NCBI RefSeq assembly: GCF_013294015.1 | Contig: NZ_JABSNO010000004.1 | Coordinates: 47,468-111,467, forward strand | Source of the DNA: Frigoriflavimonas asaccharolytica | Lineage (GTDB): Bacteria; Bacteroidota; Bacteroidia; Flavobacteriales; Weeksellaceae | Direction: 5' to 3' | DNA length: 64,000 nt | Part shown: one piece after another, positions 8,444 to 17,159 of the stretch | Layout: each line of letters starts with the position of its first letter | Numbering within the stretch: the first letter of the stretch is position 1 | Notes under the pieces: model-generated | The model's input: the letters and a program-made list of their open reading frames with translations, nothing else | The model's database searches: none | Told to the model about the DNA's origin: nothing | Position numbers and translations under genes: made by a program

Positions 8444-8650
8444 TGTCATTCCGGTGGAATCTCTACATTATTTTTTCAAGTCCTTTTGTCATTCTGAAAG
8501 AATCTCAACGCAAAGACGCTTCCAGCGTGACAAACTGTGTGGTTGAATGTGTTTTGTCATGCGTATTTATTATTCAGTTTTTACGCATCATTTTGTCATT
8601 CTGAAAGAATCTCTATGCAAAGACGCTTCCAGCGTGACAAACTGTGTGTA
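8444..8650. repeat. TGTCATTC hairpin repeats, right cluster
   Basis: Copies start at 8444, 8487 and 8594. The pair at 8444-8497 repeats, in the same direction and with few changes, the pair at 7994-8047 on the other side of the GIY-YIG gene. The copies at 8487 and 8594 are full length and end in the same AGCGTGACAAACTGTGTG tail as the copy at 7875. The 342-bp stretch 8363-8704 holds no other gene. Confidence 0.85.
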
Positions 8651-8681
8651 AAAAAATAAACCGCCACAAAAATGCGACGGT
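8650..8681 (-). terminator. Intrinsic terminator after the cytochrome lipoprotein gene
   Basis: On the minus strand ACCGTCGC pairs with GTGGCGGT (8674-8681 and 8660-8667, two G-U pairs) around a six-base loop. A run of T interrupted by one A follows. It lies 24 bp after the stop codon of the minus-strand cytochrome gene. Confidence 0.7.
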
Positions 8682-8704
8682 CTATCCTAACAACTATAAA
8701 TAAA

Positions 8705-9295
8705 CTACTTCGTTTTAATGCTAATCAAACCACGGACTTCATTATCTTTGTAACCCGTTGCTAGATCTTTTGGATAAAGTTGAGCAATTTCCGCAACCAC
8801 TTTTGGTTGAATGTTTTTCCCTGGTTCACCATGACATTGCAAACACATCGCATTCGTAAGCAATGGTTCGTAATAATGAGTTTCGGTACGAATTGGTTTT
8901 AAAATTTCACCTGCCAACAATTGTTTTTTGTAATTTTTAATCAATTTCAATTCTTCTGCATTGGCAATATTTTTCGGATTTCTCATCTTATCAGAAACTC
9001 TGGAAATGAATAAACCATGTTTATCCGACATTGATTTTGTTAATGGCATTGCTTCAATATTACAAAATTCTTCAGAAGACTCTACTCCACCTTTTGCAAT
9101 TTGTGCAGTAATATTTTTTACTAAAAGTTTCTTCGTTTCTCCAGCAAAAATTTTCAAAGAATCTGTGCTTATTTCCTCCGATTTTTCTAAATTTTCGACT
9201 GCAATTTTATCGGTTGAAACTTCTGTTTTTACATCCGATTTTGAACATTGAATAGCAAATAATGCAATTGTGGCTATTAAAAAATTTTTCTTCAT
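8705..9295 (-). CDS. Tll0287-like (DUF3365) mono-haem c-type cytochrome lipoprotein
   Basis: The 196-residue product carries a lipoprotein signal with lipobox FAIQC (Cys 17) and one haem-c site, CLQCH, near residue 155. The middle part (ESSEEFCNIEAMPLT and VSDKMRNPKNIANAEE) matches the pattern of the Tll0287-like/DUF3365 family. These are periplasmic single-haem proteins, often thought to sense or carry electrons. The product would be tethered to the outer face of the inner membrane or to the outer membrane. It has its own terminator and no redox partner gene beside it. The family is fairly certain, the role is not. Confidence 0.8.
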   Translation of the reverse strand: MKKNFLIATIALFAIQCSKSDVKTEVSTDKIAVENLEKSEEISTDSLKIFAGETKKLLVKNITAQIAKGGVESSEEFCNIEAMPLTKSMSDKHGLFISRVSDKMRNPKNIANAEELKLIKNYKKQLLAGEILKPIRTETHYYEPLLTNAMCLQCHGEPGKNIQPKVVAEIAQLYPKDLATGYKDNEVRGLISIKTK

Positions 9296-9394
9296 CGGTA
9301 TTTATTTAATTCAAAAATACTTCATTTTTTCATTTTAGTTTGTGATTACAGTTACACAACGATTTTATTTCCCGAAAACCTTATCTTTACCCTC

Positions 9395-10069
9395 ATGAAT
9401 TTCTATGATCTCTTCCTAAAACCTTACGAATCTTACCAAACGTATCAGATAATTCTAGAAATTATCGCTTCTGCATTTGGAATTGCAAGTGTTTATTTTT
9501 CTGTCAAAAAAAATATTTGGGTATATCCTACAGGAATTATTTCCACAGTTTTATACGTTTATATTCTCTTTGCTTTTGGACTTTTGGGAGATATGATGAT
9601 CAATTTTTATTATACCGTAATGAGTATTTATGGTTGGATTTTATGGTCCAAAAGTTCCGAAGATCACATTCATGTAGAAGTTTCTTGGACGAATAAAAAA
9701 GAATGGGCAATTGCTGGAATTTTATTTCTGATAAGTTTAATTTTGGTTACGATAGTTTATTATTTCAAACCATTCATAGACAATCAATTTTCTATGATCA
9801 ATGTGGAATTGGGTTTATATCATTTAGATTGGGCAAATTGGCTGGATGTTTTCACCACCGCCATTTTTTTGGTCGGAATGTGGCTCATGGCAAAACGCAA
9901 AATAGAAAACTGGATTTTTTGGATTGTTGGAGATTTAATTGTAATACCGATGATGATTTACAAAGGTCTAGGCATCACATCTATTCAATTTTTTATATTC
10001 ACAGCAATGGCCATTGTAGGATATCTGGAATGGAAACAGAGTTACGAGAAACCAAAGTTAAGAATTTAA
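9395..10069 (+). CDS. pnuC: PnuC-type nicotinamide riboside transporter
   Basis: The 224-residue integral membrane protein has about seven hydrophobic segments. The conserved PnuC features are visible: KKNIWVYPTGIISTVLYVYI near the N-terminus, MSIYGWILWSK, and W-rich helices ending DLIVIPMMIYKGLGITSIQF. The family imports vitamin-like substrates, usually nicotinamide riboside for NAD synthesis; some Bacteroidetes members carry thiamine. No riboswitch is seen in the 99-bp leader, so nicotinamide riboside is the better guess. A TATCTTTA box at 9382-9389 would leave almost no leader. A shared terminator separates it from the convergent gene. Confidence 0.88.
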   Translation: MNFYDLFLKPYESYQTYQIILEIIASAFGIASVYFSVKKNIWVYPTGIISTVLYVYILFAFGLLGDMMINFYYTVMSIYGWILWSKSSEDHIHVEVSWTNKKEWAIAGILFLISLILVTIVYYFKPFIDNQFSMINVELGLYHLDWANWLDVFTTAIFLVGMWLMAKRKIENWIFWIVGDLIVIPMMIYKGLGITSIQFFIFTAMAIVGYLEWKQSYEKPKLRI

Positions 10070-10076
10070 TATAAAA

Positions 10077-10107
10077 TAAAATTCCCACTATTTCTAATGG
10101 GAATTTA
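10077..10107. terminator. Bidirectional terminator between pnuC and the DUF6705-like gene
   Basis: AAATTCCCA and TGGGAATTT pair around a ten-base loop, with A/T-rich flanks giving T-runs on both strands. It sits between two convergent genes and can serve both. Confidence 0.75.
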
Positions 10108-10110
10108 ATT

Positions 10111-10674
10111 TTATTGTTTTGTTAATACTAAATTAGTAGGTAACGCTTGTGGTATAGGAAGATTATTTACAACATAAGGACAATCAAGAGATAAGATATC
10201 ATTATCTGGTGAATACTTCCATTGCAATTGGGTATTTGTTGAATTAACAATATTTATATAAATGTCGCCTGTGGTACATATATTTTGATCAATATACATC
10301 ATAGCATATTGAGTAATAGGAACACTAAAAAATCGTAGACCCTCAATTTTCGTATTGTTATCAGGAAGATTTGTATTATCAAAAAGTACAGCAGTTTCGT
10401 CAGCATTTAAAACCTTAAATCTACCAATCAATATATCTTTGAAATAAATATGATTAATATTGTAACTTCTCTGTTTTTTAAAACGTTCTAAATAGATGTA
10501 AATAACTTTATTATCCCATGTTCCTTTCCACGTGCCAACATAGGGTAATAAATCATTATTAAGATCTTTTACATATCCATTATTCGGAACATCAGTATTT
10601 TTGGTAATAGGATAAATCTGAGCGCAGTTTAGAACTGCAAATAGCATCATAGATATTATTAATATTTTTTTCAT
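10111..10674 (-). CDS. DUF6705-like lipoprotein
   Basis: The 187-residue product starts with MKKILIISMMLFAVLNC, a lipoprotein-type signal. The mature part includes DLNNDLLPYVGTWKGTWDNK, a TW-G-W block typical of the DUF6705 family, which is expanded in Chryseobacterium and its relatives. The remainder is rich in beta-strand-like segments (VIYIYLERF, IYINIVNSTNTQLQWKY), suggesting a small barrel or lipocalin-like fold. The function is unknown. It follows the JAMM-motif lipoprotein gene on the same strand after 40 bp, so the two are probably co-transcribed. Confidence 0.7.
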   Translation of the reverse strand: MKKILIISMMLFAVLNCAQIYPITKNTDVPNNGYVKDLNNDLLPYVGTWKGTWDNKVIYIYLERFKKQRSYNINHIYFKDILIGRFKVLNADETAVLFDNTNLPDNNTKIEGLRFFSVPITQYAMMYIDQNICTTGDIYINIVNSTNTQLQWKYSPDNDILSLDCPYVVNNLPIPQALPTNLVLTKQ

Positions 10675-10714
10675 TTTTTTATTTTAAAAATTAATTATTT
10701 TAGAAAATTATAAA

Positions 10715-11983
10715 TTATTGACAAGGTATTGGTGTATTTAAATTATTATTTGCATCTAAACTTAATTTTTTAGTATCACCACTATTTTTATCTACACTAT
10801 ACAATTCTATCCCATCTATTCCAACCCTCTCTTTTAAAAATTTTAAAAAAGCTTTCTCTACTTTATCTTGATCAAAAGATTTATCTGCATTCTGAATTGC
10901 TCTCATTTCGTCTTTATACCATTTGTTCCACCATTCCATTGTTCCTGGTCCGGGATTTGTCCAACTTGCCGTTCCATTATACTTGATTATATAATTTCCT
11001 TGTGAAGTTACTACCATAGCATAAGCTTCTGCTAATTTAACCCTTATTATATGCATTGTAGCACACAAACTCAAAAATGTATCTAAATCTGCTGGTGAAA
11101 ACATCTTTATGGTAGGATTTCCATCTGAATCAAAATTTTGATGTGTGTGAATAAAACCAAAAAAAAGACTTCCAGAAGGTGGGATGAGTTTTGTTGTACC
11201 AGAATAATTTGACATTGAGGTATAATGAGTTGATCCATTTTGAAAGAAAGCAGCATGTCCCATCTCGTGATTTAAACCAAATACATCAGGCTTATCCAAA
11301 TTTGCTAGTTTGAGCGAGAAATCATAATCGGTTAACAATTCGTTAATTTTTACGCAAGGATTTGAATCGGGTGGATTTAATGAAAAATCACCTCCACTTC
11401 CACCGCAAATATTGAAAATTTCACAATTTCCGGTCGGTGGTAGTTCTATCTCAACTAAAGCTGCTGGCTCTTTTTCTTTTGGTGGCACAATAATTAAAAC
11501 TTCCTCTATATTAGAATCTGGTCCAGAATAAGTACCCGTTTTATCCTTTTTCATTTTCTTAGAAAAAGTGTCAATAACACTTTTTACATCGTCATTTTTC
11601 ACTAGAACGTGAAATCCTACTTCAGATAATTCTTTATTCACACTCGCCATTACAACTTCTACAACATTTTCATTTAGAACAACTGGAAACAGTACATAAA
11701 CTTTACCATCATCATCAATAATTTCTTGCGATGCGAAACGAAAATCTACTTGCAAAATATTTTTATTAGAAAAATCCGGTGCATTTTCGGGATGTGCATC
11801 AAGATAAGAATAATATAAAGTCCTAAAAGCTTCTTGATAATGATTTCCCTTTCTAGATGTGTTGCTATTTGGATTATTAAAAATGCTGAAATAGCTTTGC
11901 TCTCCTTTTTCTTGCTCATAGATGGTATTATCTGTTCGGCAACTTTGGAATATCATTGTGGAGAACAAGCACAATAATAACAT
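10715..11983 (-). CDS. Lipoprotein with C-terminal JAMM/JAB-like metallopeptidase motif
   Basis: The 422-residue product has a lipobox FQSC (Cys 15). An N-terminal domain of about 170 residues, a Pro/Gly-rich linker (EIFNICGGSGG) and a C-terminal domain follow. The C-terminal part shows Glu240 in NHEMGHAAFF, His279 and His281 in GFIHTHQNF, and Ser296/Asp299 in FSPADLDTF. This is the E...HxH...SxxD pattern of JAMM zinc peptidases, like the JAB-like ends of other Flavobacteria surface proteins. A zincin HExxH is not formed. The ATG used gives a signal without basic residues; an in-frame ATT at 12004 would add RKNYFK. A surface peptidase role is inference. Confidence 0.6.
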   Translation of the reverse strand: MLLLCLFSTMIFQSCRTDNTIYEQEKGEQSYFSIFNNPNSNTSRKGNHYQEAFRTLYYSYLDAHPENAPDFSNKNILQVDFRFASQEIIDDDGKVYVLFPVVLNENVVEVVMASVNKELSEVGFHVLVKNDDVKSVIDTFSKKMKKDKTGTYSGPDSNIEEVLIIVPPKEKEPAALVEIELPPTGNCEIFNICGGSGGDFSLNPPDSNPCVKINELLTDYDFSLKLANLDKPDVFGLNHEMGHAAFFQNGSTHYTSMSNYSGTTKLIPPSGSLFFGFIHTHQNFDSDGNPTIKMFSPADLDTFLSLCATMHIIRVKLAEAYAMVVTSQGNYIIKYNGTASWTNPGPGTMEWWNKWYKDEMRAIQNADKSFDQDKVEKAFLKFLKERVGIDGIELYSVDKNSGDTKKLSLDANNNLNTPIPCQ

Positions 11984-12110
11984 TTTAAAATAATTTTTTC
12001 TAATACACTAAATTTTGTTTAATTAATTTTGTAAATTAAATGTAAATAAAAAAGCAGACCTATTCGAATAAAGAATATTTTTAGTATATTTACGACTAAA
12101 TATTACTTTT

Positions 12111-12479
12111 ATGACTGATTTAGTAAGCGATAACATACGCACAAAAAGAGAAGAAATAGGATATAGCCAAGAAGATATGGCGCACAAATTGGATATAAAC
12201 CAAGCTACCTATTCAAAATTAGAAAGAAATTCTACAAAATTAACTGTAGATAGATTGTTTCATATTGCAAAACTATTAAACACAGAAGTTGCAGATTTAT
12301 TAGGATTAAAAACACAAACCATTTTTAACCAAAAAGAAAATGAAAATGCTTTTGGACAAATAGAACATTACTATCAAGAAAATAAAGAAATAACTGCAAA
12401 ACTTGAAGAATCTTACGAAACTAGATTAAAAGAAAAAGATATAGAAATTGCTTTTTTAAAATCAATTATTAAAAAATAG
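12111..12479 (+). CDS. XRE-family helix-turn-helix regulator with coiled-coil tail
   Basis: The 122-residue protein has an N-terminal HTH_3 domain (residues 8-62): IRTKREEIGYSQEDMAHKL, then INQATYSKLERNSTKLTVDR. The tail is charged and helical (residues 75-120, KENENAFGQIEHYYQENKEI) and is predicted to be coiled coil for dimerisation. It binds DNA as a repressor or activator. It is transcribed away from the JAMM-lipoprotein gene across a 127-bp gap, so it may control that gene and itself. A TATATTTA box near 12077 could be its -7 element. Confidence 0.85.
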   Translation: MTDLVSDNIRTKREEIGYSQEDMAHKLDINQATYSKLERNSTKLTVDRLFHIAKLLNTEVADLLGLKTQTIFNQKENENAFGQIEHYYQENKEITAKLEESYETRLKEKDIEIAFLKSIIKK

Positions 12480-12535
12480 AATTTATTTCAACACTTTTTA
12501 GCAAATCCTTAACATCAATTCACTGCCAAAATCAT

Positions 12536-12543
12536 TATTTTTG
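12536..12543 (+). promoter_or_regulatory. Candidate -7 box for dapF
   Basis: TATTTTTG is an exact TAnnTTTG match, 35 bp before the dapF start codon. No clear -33 TTG is seen at standard spacing. It suggests that dapF has its own promoter rather than read-through from the regulator gene. Confidence 0.5.
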
Positions 12544-12578
12544 CATTTCAAAAAAATTTAATTTTTAAATTATTTTTA

Positions 12579-13343
12579 ATGGAATTTTACAAATACCAAG
12601 GAACAGGAAACGATTTTGTGATGATAGACAATCGTAATCTGCAATTCCCAAAAGATAAAAGCATCATAGAAAAATGTTGTGATAGACGTTTTGGAGTTGG
12701 TGGGGACGGTTTGATCTTACTAGAAAACCACGAAACTTTGGACTTCAAAATGGTTTACTATAATTCCGACGGTAGAGAAAGCAGCATGTGCGGAAATGGG
12801 GGACGTTGCATCATCGCGTTTGCTAATTTTTTAGAAATATTTGCCAATAAAACAAAATTTGAAGCCATCGATGGTTTGCACGAAGGCGAAATAAAAAACG
12901 GAATTGTCCGCTTGAAAATGTCTGACGTTTCTGAAATAAAAAACGTTGAAAATGATTTTGAACTAAATACAGGTTCACCACATTACATCCAACAAGTTTT
13001 AAATCTAGCAAATTTTGAAGTTTACAAAGAAGGAAATGCAATCAGAAATTCTGAATTGTATGAAAAAGAAGGCATCAATGTAAATTTTGTGGAGAAAATT
13101 TCTGAAAATGAAATCTTTGTAAGAACCTACGAACGTGGTGTAGAAGATGAAACTTTCAGTTGCGGAACTGGCGTTACAGCTGCAGCTTTGGTTCATTTTA
13201 ATAAAGAAAATACAAGCTCTGTGAAGGTGAAAACTTTGGGAGGGAATTTGAAAATTTCTGCAGAAAAGCATGAAGATTCTTTTAAAAACATTTGGCTGGA
13301 AGGTCCGGCTGTACAAGTTTTTAAGGGAAAAATAAAATTGTAA
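12579..13343 (+). CDS. dapF: Diaminopimelate epimerase
   Basis: The 254-residue cytoplasmic enzyme interconverts LL- and meso-diaminopimelate, for lysine and peptidoglycan synthesis. Both catalytic cysteines are present: Cys71 in SSMCGNGGRC and Cys195 in FSCGTGVTAAAL. The N-terminal YQGTGNDFVMID and VGGDGLILL blocks are standard. The length is close to the family norm. The peptidoglycan-processing gene mltG follows on the same strand 83 bp later, so both serve the cell wall. Confidence 0.97.
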   Translation: MEFYKYQGTGNDFVMIDNRNLQFPKDKSIIEKCCDRRFGVGGDGLILLENHETLDFKMVYYNSDGRESSMCGNGGRCIIAFANFLEIFANKTKFEAIDGLHEGEIKNGIVRLKMSDVSEIKNVENDFELNTGSPHYIQQVLNLANFEVYKEGNAIRNSELYEKEGINVNFVEKISENEIFVRTYERGVEDETFSCGTGVTAAALVHFNKENTSSVKVKTLGGNLKISAEKHEDSFKNIWLEGPAVQVFKGKIKL

Positions 13344-13426
13344 AAAGTTTTAAATCGGAAGTTGGAAGAAAAACTTCGCACATCGCAATCCGGATATCAA
13401 ATTTTGGATTTTTTAAATAATTATTT

Positions 13427-14461
13427 ATGAAAAAAGGTTGCTCAATTGCTATTATCGTCATCGTATTATTTGCTATAATTGGCGGATTTTTTGGGTATAA
13501 ATATTACAATACCTATTACCAAAACAATGTTGCGAAAGATGGTTTTGTCTTAATTCCGTCTGATGCTAAATTTTCACAAATTTTGGATTCCATAAGACCT
13601 TACGTGAAAGATGTAAGCTCGTTTGAAAAAGTGGCGATTGATAAAAATATGAACACTTTTTTTAAAGCGGGAAGATATAAATTTGCCAGAGGAACAGGTA
13701 ATAAAGATCTTGTGAACATGATAAAAGCTGGAAATCAAACAGAAAATAGTTTCCGCATTGGCGATTTTTTTGATGTCTATCAAATGGTTGGTAAAGTAGC
13801 TTTGAAAACGGAAGCAGATTCTGTGAAGTTTGCAAAAGATTTGGATAGAATCGCAATTGGTAAAGGTTTTAAAAATGCAGAAGATCTAAAAAAATATTTT
13901 TTTATAGATACCTATAATTTCTTTTGGACGGTGACACCTGCAGAATTCTTCAAAAAATTTGAAGATCAATACAATGATTTTTGGACGGCGGATAGAATTG
14001 CTCTACAAAAAGAAAAAGGACTTTCTAGAGATCAAGTGCATGCTTTGGCATCGATAGTTTACAAAGAATCTGGCGGAAAACCAGACGAAATGAAAACCAT
14101 TGCGGGTTTATACATGAATCGTTACAAAAAAGGTATGAAATTGCAAAGTGATCCTACAGTTATCTATGCCGTAAACAAGGCAAGCAATTTCACCACACCT
14201 ATAAAAAGAGTGCTTTACAAACATTTGAGAGAACAATCCCCATATAATACGTATGCAAATTCAGGAATTCCTCCTGGTCCAATCTGCGTAACGGACAAAA
14301 ATTCTGTAGATGCGGTTTTAAACTATGAAAGCAATGACTATATTTTCATGTGCGCCAACCCAAAAAAATTCGGCTTTCATAAGTTCACAAACTCTGCAGT
14401 AGAACATGAAAAAAATGCGAAAGAATATCAAGATTGGTTGAATTCTAAAAATATTAAATAA
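13427..14461 (+). CDS. mltG: Endolytic murein transglycosylase MltG
   Basis: The 344-residue protein has a single N-terminal membrane anchor (residues 5-28). A LysM-like subdomain and the YceG/MltG catalytic domain follow, in the periplasm. ALASIVYKESGG holds the catalytic Glu, and QSDPTVIYAV, IPPGPICVTDKNSVDAVLNY and FMCANPKKFGFHKF are the family blocks. MltG cuts nascent glycan strands and sets their length. The usual E-x-E of other phyla is Y-K-E here, which leaves the second glutamate. It follows dapF. Confidence 0.95.
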   Translation: MKKGCSIAIIVIVLFAIIGGFFGYKYYNTYYQNNVAKDGFVLIPSDAKFSQILDSIRPYVKDVSSFEKVAIDKNMNTFFKAGRYKFARGTGNKDLVNMIKAGNQTENSFRIGDFFDVYQMVGKVALKTEADSVKFAKDLDRIAIGKGFKNAEDLKKYFFIDTYNFFWTVTPAEFFKKFEDQYNDFWTADRIALQKEKGLSRDQVHALASIVYKESGGKPDEMKTIAGLYMNRYKKGMKLQSDPTVIYAVNKASNFTTPIKRVLYKHLREQSPYNTYANSGIPPGPICVTDKNSVDAVLNYESNDYIFMCANPKKFGFHKFTNSAVEHEKNAKEYQDWLNSKNIK

Positions 14462-14581
14462 GACATTTTACTAATTTTTTAAAATAAGTTTAACATTTTA
14501 CCATTTTCTGCGACATATAGATTTAACTTTTAGATAATATTTTAATCTAAATTTTTTATACAAAATTTAACTACTTCTTTT

Positions 14582-17089
14582 ATGAATTCTCACATTATCC
14601 AAAAAAGTATTAAGAAACCTGCTGTTATTGCATTTCTACTTTTAGCATCATCTTTAGCATTCTCGCAAGAAAAATTACCTATTACCACAAAAATAGTAGA
14701 TTCCCAAAATTTACCCGTTGCTTATGCTTCAATTTCTTTTAGTAATAGCGAAAGTATTACAAACAGTGATGCAGCTTTGAGTGATGAAGAAGGAAATATT
14801 ACTTTATCCTTAATGCCTGGAAAATATACTATTACTATAGAAGCTTTTGATTTCAAAAAAGCTGTATTTACCAGAACCATTGAAAAACCTGGGGAAATAG
14901 AAAATTTTAAAATAGAATTCGCTAAATCTGAAAATTTAACACCAACTCAAAATATAGAAGGTGTTGTGATACAAGCTCAAAGTACAAAACCATATCGTGT
15001 AGAATTAGACAAAAAAGTCTACGATCCAAGTTCGGATTTAATTTCAAAAGGTGGAAATTTACAGGATGTTTTGGCAAATGTACCCTCCATTGCGGTAGAT
15101 ACAGATGGCACAGTTTCTATGCGTGGCAACTCCAATATAAGATTTTTGATAAACGGAAAACCTTCTGCTCTTCTTGGTATAGATAGTGGTGCAGATGCTT
15201 TACGTTCTATTCCTGCAGACCAGATAGATAGAATTGAAGTAATCACCAATCCTTCTTCTAAGTTTGAAGCAAGTGGATCTGCTGGTATTCTAAATATTAT
15301 TTTAAAGAAAACGAAAGGTAGAGGTTTCAATGGAACAGTAACTGGAAATCTTGGTTACCTTCCACAAACATCTTTAAACGCAAACTTAAGTTGGAAAGTT
15401 AATAATTGGAATTATTTCGTCAATGGTGGTGGTGGTTACAACGAAAGAGAAAGCAAAAATACCAATGATGCTAAATATTTTGATAGCAACAATTCAATCA
15501 CTGGATACACGGAACAGGACAGTAAAAATACAAATAAAAACGATTCTTATAATGTTAATACTGGTTTTAATGTAGACATTACAGATAAGACTTCCATCAA
15601 TGCAAGTGGTTTGCTGCGTACTTTTGAAAGTGAAAGTTTTTCCAATGTGAATTACAAAACATTAGATGCTTCCAAAAACTTACTCGATAATTCTAGAAGA
15701 TATACTGTAGGAAATGGAGACAATTTCACGTGGCAAGTAGATGCTGGTTTGGATCATAAATTTGATGACAAAGGGCAAATTCTTACTGCATCCATCAGTT
15801 TACAGCAAAGTGATAATAAAAACAACTCTTTGGTAGAAGAATCTTCGAATAATATTTTTATTTTAAATAATAATATCAATCAAAATACCATCAATAAAAC
15901 TTTGGTTGGTAAAGTAGATTATGAACTTCCAATTGGAGAAAAATCTAAAGTAGAAGCTGGCTATAGAATAGATCAAAATACGAATGATTATGATTATAAG
16001 GTTACAGAATCTTTTGATCAAGTTAATTTTAATGTATTAAATGATTTCACCAGCAAAACTATTTACAAAGAAAGAACACAAGCAGCTTATGCTCAATTTA
16101 AAAGTAAAACAGGGAAAGTTGGGTATCAACTTGGTTTGCGTGCAGAAAATTCTAATATCACTGTAGATTTTAATAATTTAAGTGGTACCAATTCAGACAT
16201 TAAGAAAAATTACACAGGATTATTTCCAAGTGTATTTTTGAGTTATGATGTTGGTGAAAATGATGACAATCAACTATTGTTAAATTATTCCAGACGTATC
16301 AACAGACCAAGATCTTATTTCTTAATTCCATTTTCTTCATTTAGTGATAATAGAAATCAGTTTTTTGGAAATCCTGATTTAAATCCAGAATATACCAACT
16401 CTTTTGAACTTGGATATGCTATACAAAAGAAAAAATTCACCATCAACCCTACTTTATACTACAAAAGAACAGTGGGCGAAACACAATTTGTCGTAACAAG
16501 GGAAAATCTTACGTCAGATAATTTTGTAACAAGACCGTACAATATTGGCGCAGAAACGCAATATGGGTTAGATTTAAACTTCACCGCAGATATTTTGCCT
16601 TGGTACAAAGTATTGGGTAGCATGGAATTGTTTGGCTACAAGGTAGAAGGTATGTTTGATGATCCCGCATTGGTTTCTACACCAATAGATTTCTCTGGAG
16701 ATGGTTTTTCTTCAAGATTAAGGTTGACAAATACTTTCAAAATAGATAAAACTTTCAACATGCAGTTGCAAGGTTTCTATAGTGGTGGCGAAAAAACGGC
16801 TTTCCAAGATAGAAAAGGTTTGTACACAATTAATTTTGGAGCAAGCAAAACGGTTTTGAATGGAGATGGTACCATTACTTTCAACATCCAAGATATCTTC
16901 AATACTAGAGCTAGAACCGTCACATCCTTTGGAGATGGCTTTGAAAGAGAATCTTACAACCAATGGAATCCGCGCCAAGTTTCTTTAGGTTTCAGTTATA
17001 GATTTAAACAAGGTGAAAAAGTAACACAGAAAAAAGCTAAAAGAGATATCAATAATAATGGTGGTGGAGATGAAGAACCACCAATGTAA
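14582..17089 (+). CDS. Outer membrane beta-barrel protein (TonB-receptor-like, OMP_b-brl_3)
   Basis: The 835-residue product has a signal peptide (to about residue 28), a carboxypeptidase-regulatory-like Ig domain (residues 33-110), a plug-like region (VLANVPSIAVDTDGTVSMRG, then DQIDRIEVITNPSSKFEASG, about 160-240) and a long C-terminal barrel rich in alternating strands. This is the OMP_b-brl_3 architecture of Bacteroidetes. Such proteins resemble TonB-dependent receptors but commonly lack a clear TonB box, and none is obvious here. The cargo is unknown. It is probably a single-gene unit; the 120-bp leader is AT-rich without a clear operator. Confidence 0.9.
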   Translation: MNSHIIQKSIKKPAVIAFLLLASSLAFSQEKLPITTKIVDSQNLPVAYASISFSNSESITNSDAALSDEEGNITLSLMPGKYTITIEAFDFKKAVFTRTIEKPGEIENFKIEFAKSENLTPTQNIEGVVIQAQSTKPYRVELDKKVYDPSSDLISKGGNLQDVLANVPSIAVDTDGTVSMRGNSNIRFLINGKPSALLGIDSGADALRSIPADQIDRIEVITNPSSKFEASGSAGILNIILKKTKGRGFNGTVTGNLGYLPQTSLNANLSWKVNNWNYFVNGGGGYNERESKNTNDAKYFDSNNSITGYTEQDSKNTNKNDSYNVNTGFNVDITDKTSINASGLLRTFESESFSNVNYKTLDASKNLLDNSRRYTVGNGDNFTWQVDAGLDHKFDDKGQILTASISLQQSDNKNNSLVEESSNNIFILNNNINQNTINKTLVGKVDYELPIGEKSKVEAGYRIDQNTNDYDYKVTESFDQVNFNVLNDFTSKTIYKERTQAAYAQFKSKTGKVGYQLGLRAENSNITVDFNNLSGTNSDIKKNYTGLFPSVFLSYDVGENDDNQLLLNYSRRINRPRSYFLIPFSSFSDNRNQFFGNPDLNPEYTNSFELGYAIQKKKFTINPTLYYKRTVGETQFVVTRENLTSDNFVTRPYNIGAETQYGLDLNFTADILPWYKVLGSMELFGYKVEGMFDDPALVSTPIDFSGDGFSSRLRLTNTFKIDKTFNMQLQGFYSGGEKTAFQDRKGLYTINFGASKTVLNGDGTITFNIQDIFNTRARTVTSFGDGFERESYNQWNPRQVSLGFSYRFKQGEKVTQKKAKRDINNNGGGDEEPPM

Positions 17090-17124
17090 AATTTAAAATG
17101 CCAAAAGTTTTGAACAAAAAAACT

Positions 17125-17132
17125 TAAATTTG
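17125..17132 (+). promoter_or_regulatory. Candidate -7 box for dgkA
   Basis: TAAATTTG matches TAnnTTTG 28 bp before the dgkA start. A TTTTG lies only 12 bp upstream, too close for a normal -33 element, so support is limited to the -7 box. Confidence 0.4.
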
Positions 17133-17159
17133 TAATAGATTCTATTTTAAAATCTTAAA

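Noticed and set aside
10715-11983. HEMGH as a zincin HExxH metalloprotease site
   Set aside because: The pattern is H-E-M-G-H and fits HExxH by letter, but the Glu with the later HTH and SPAD fits the JAMM layout better, and no third zincin ligand such as a downstream Glu-helix is seen.
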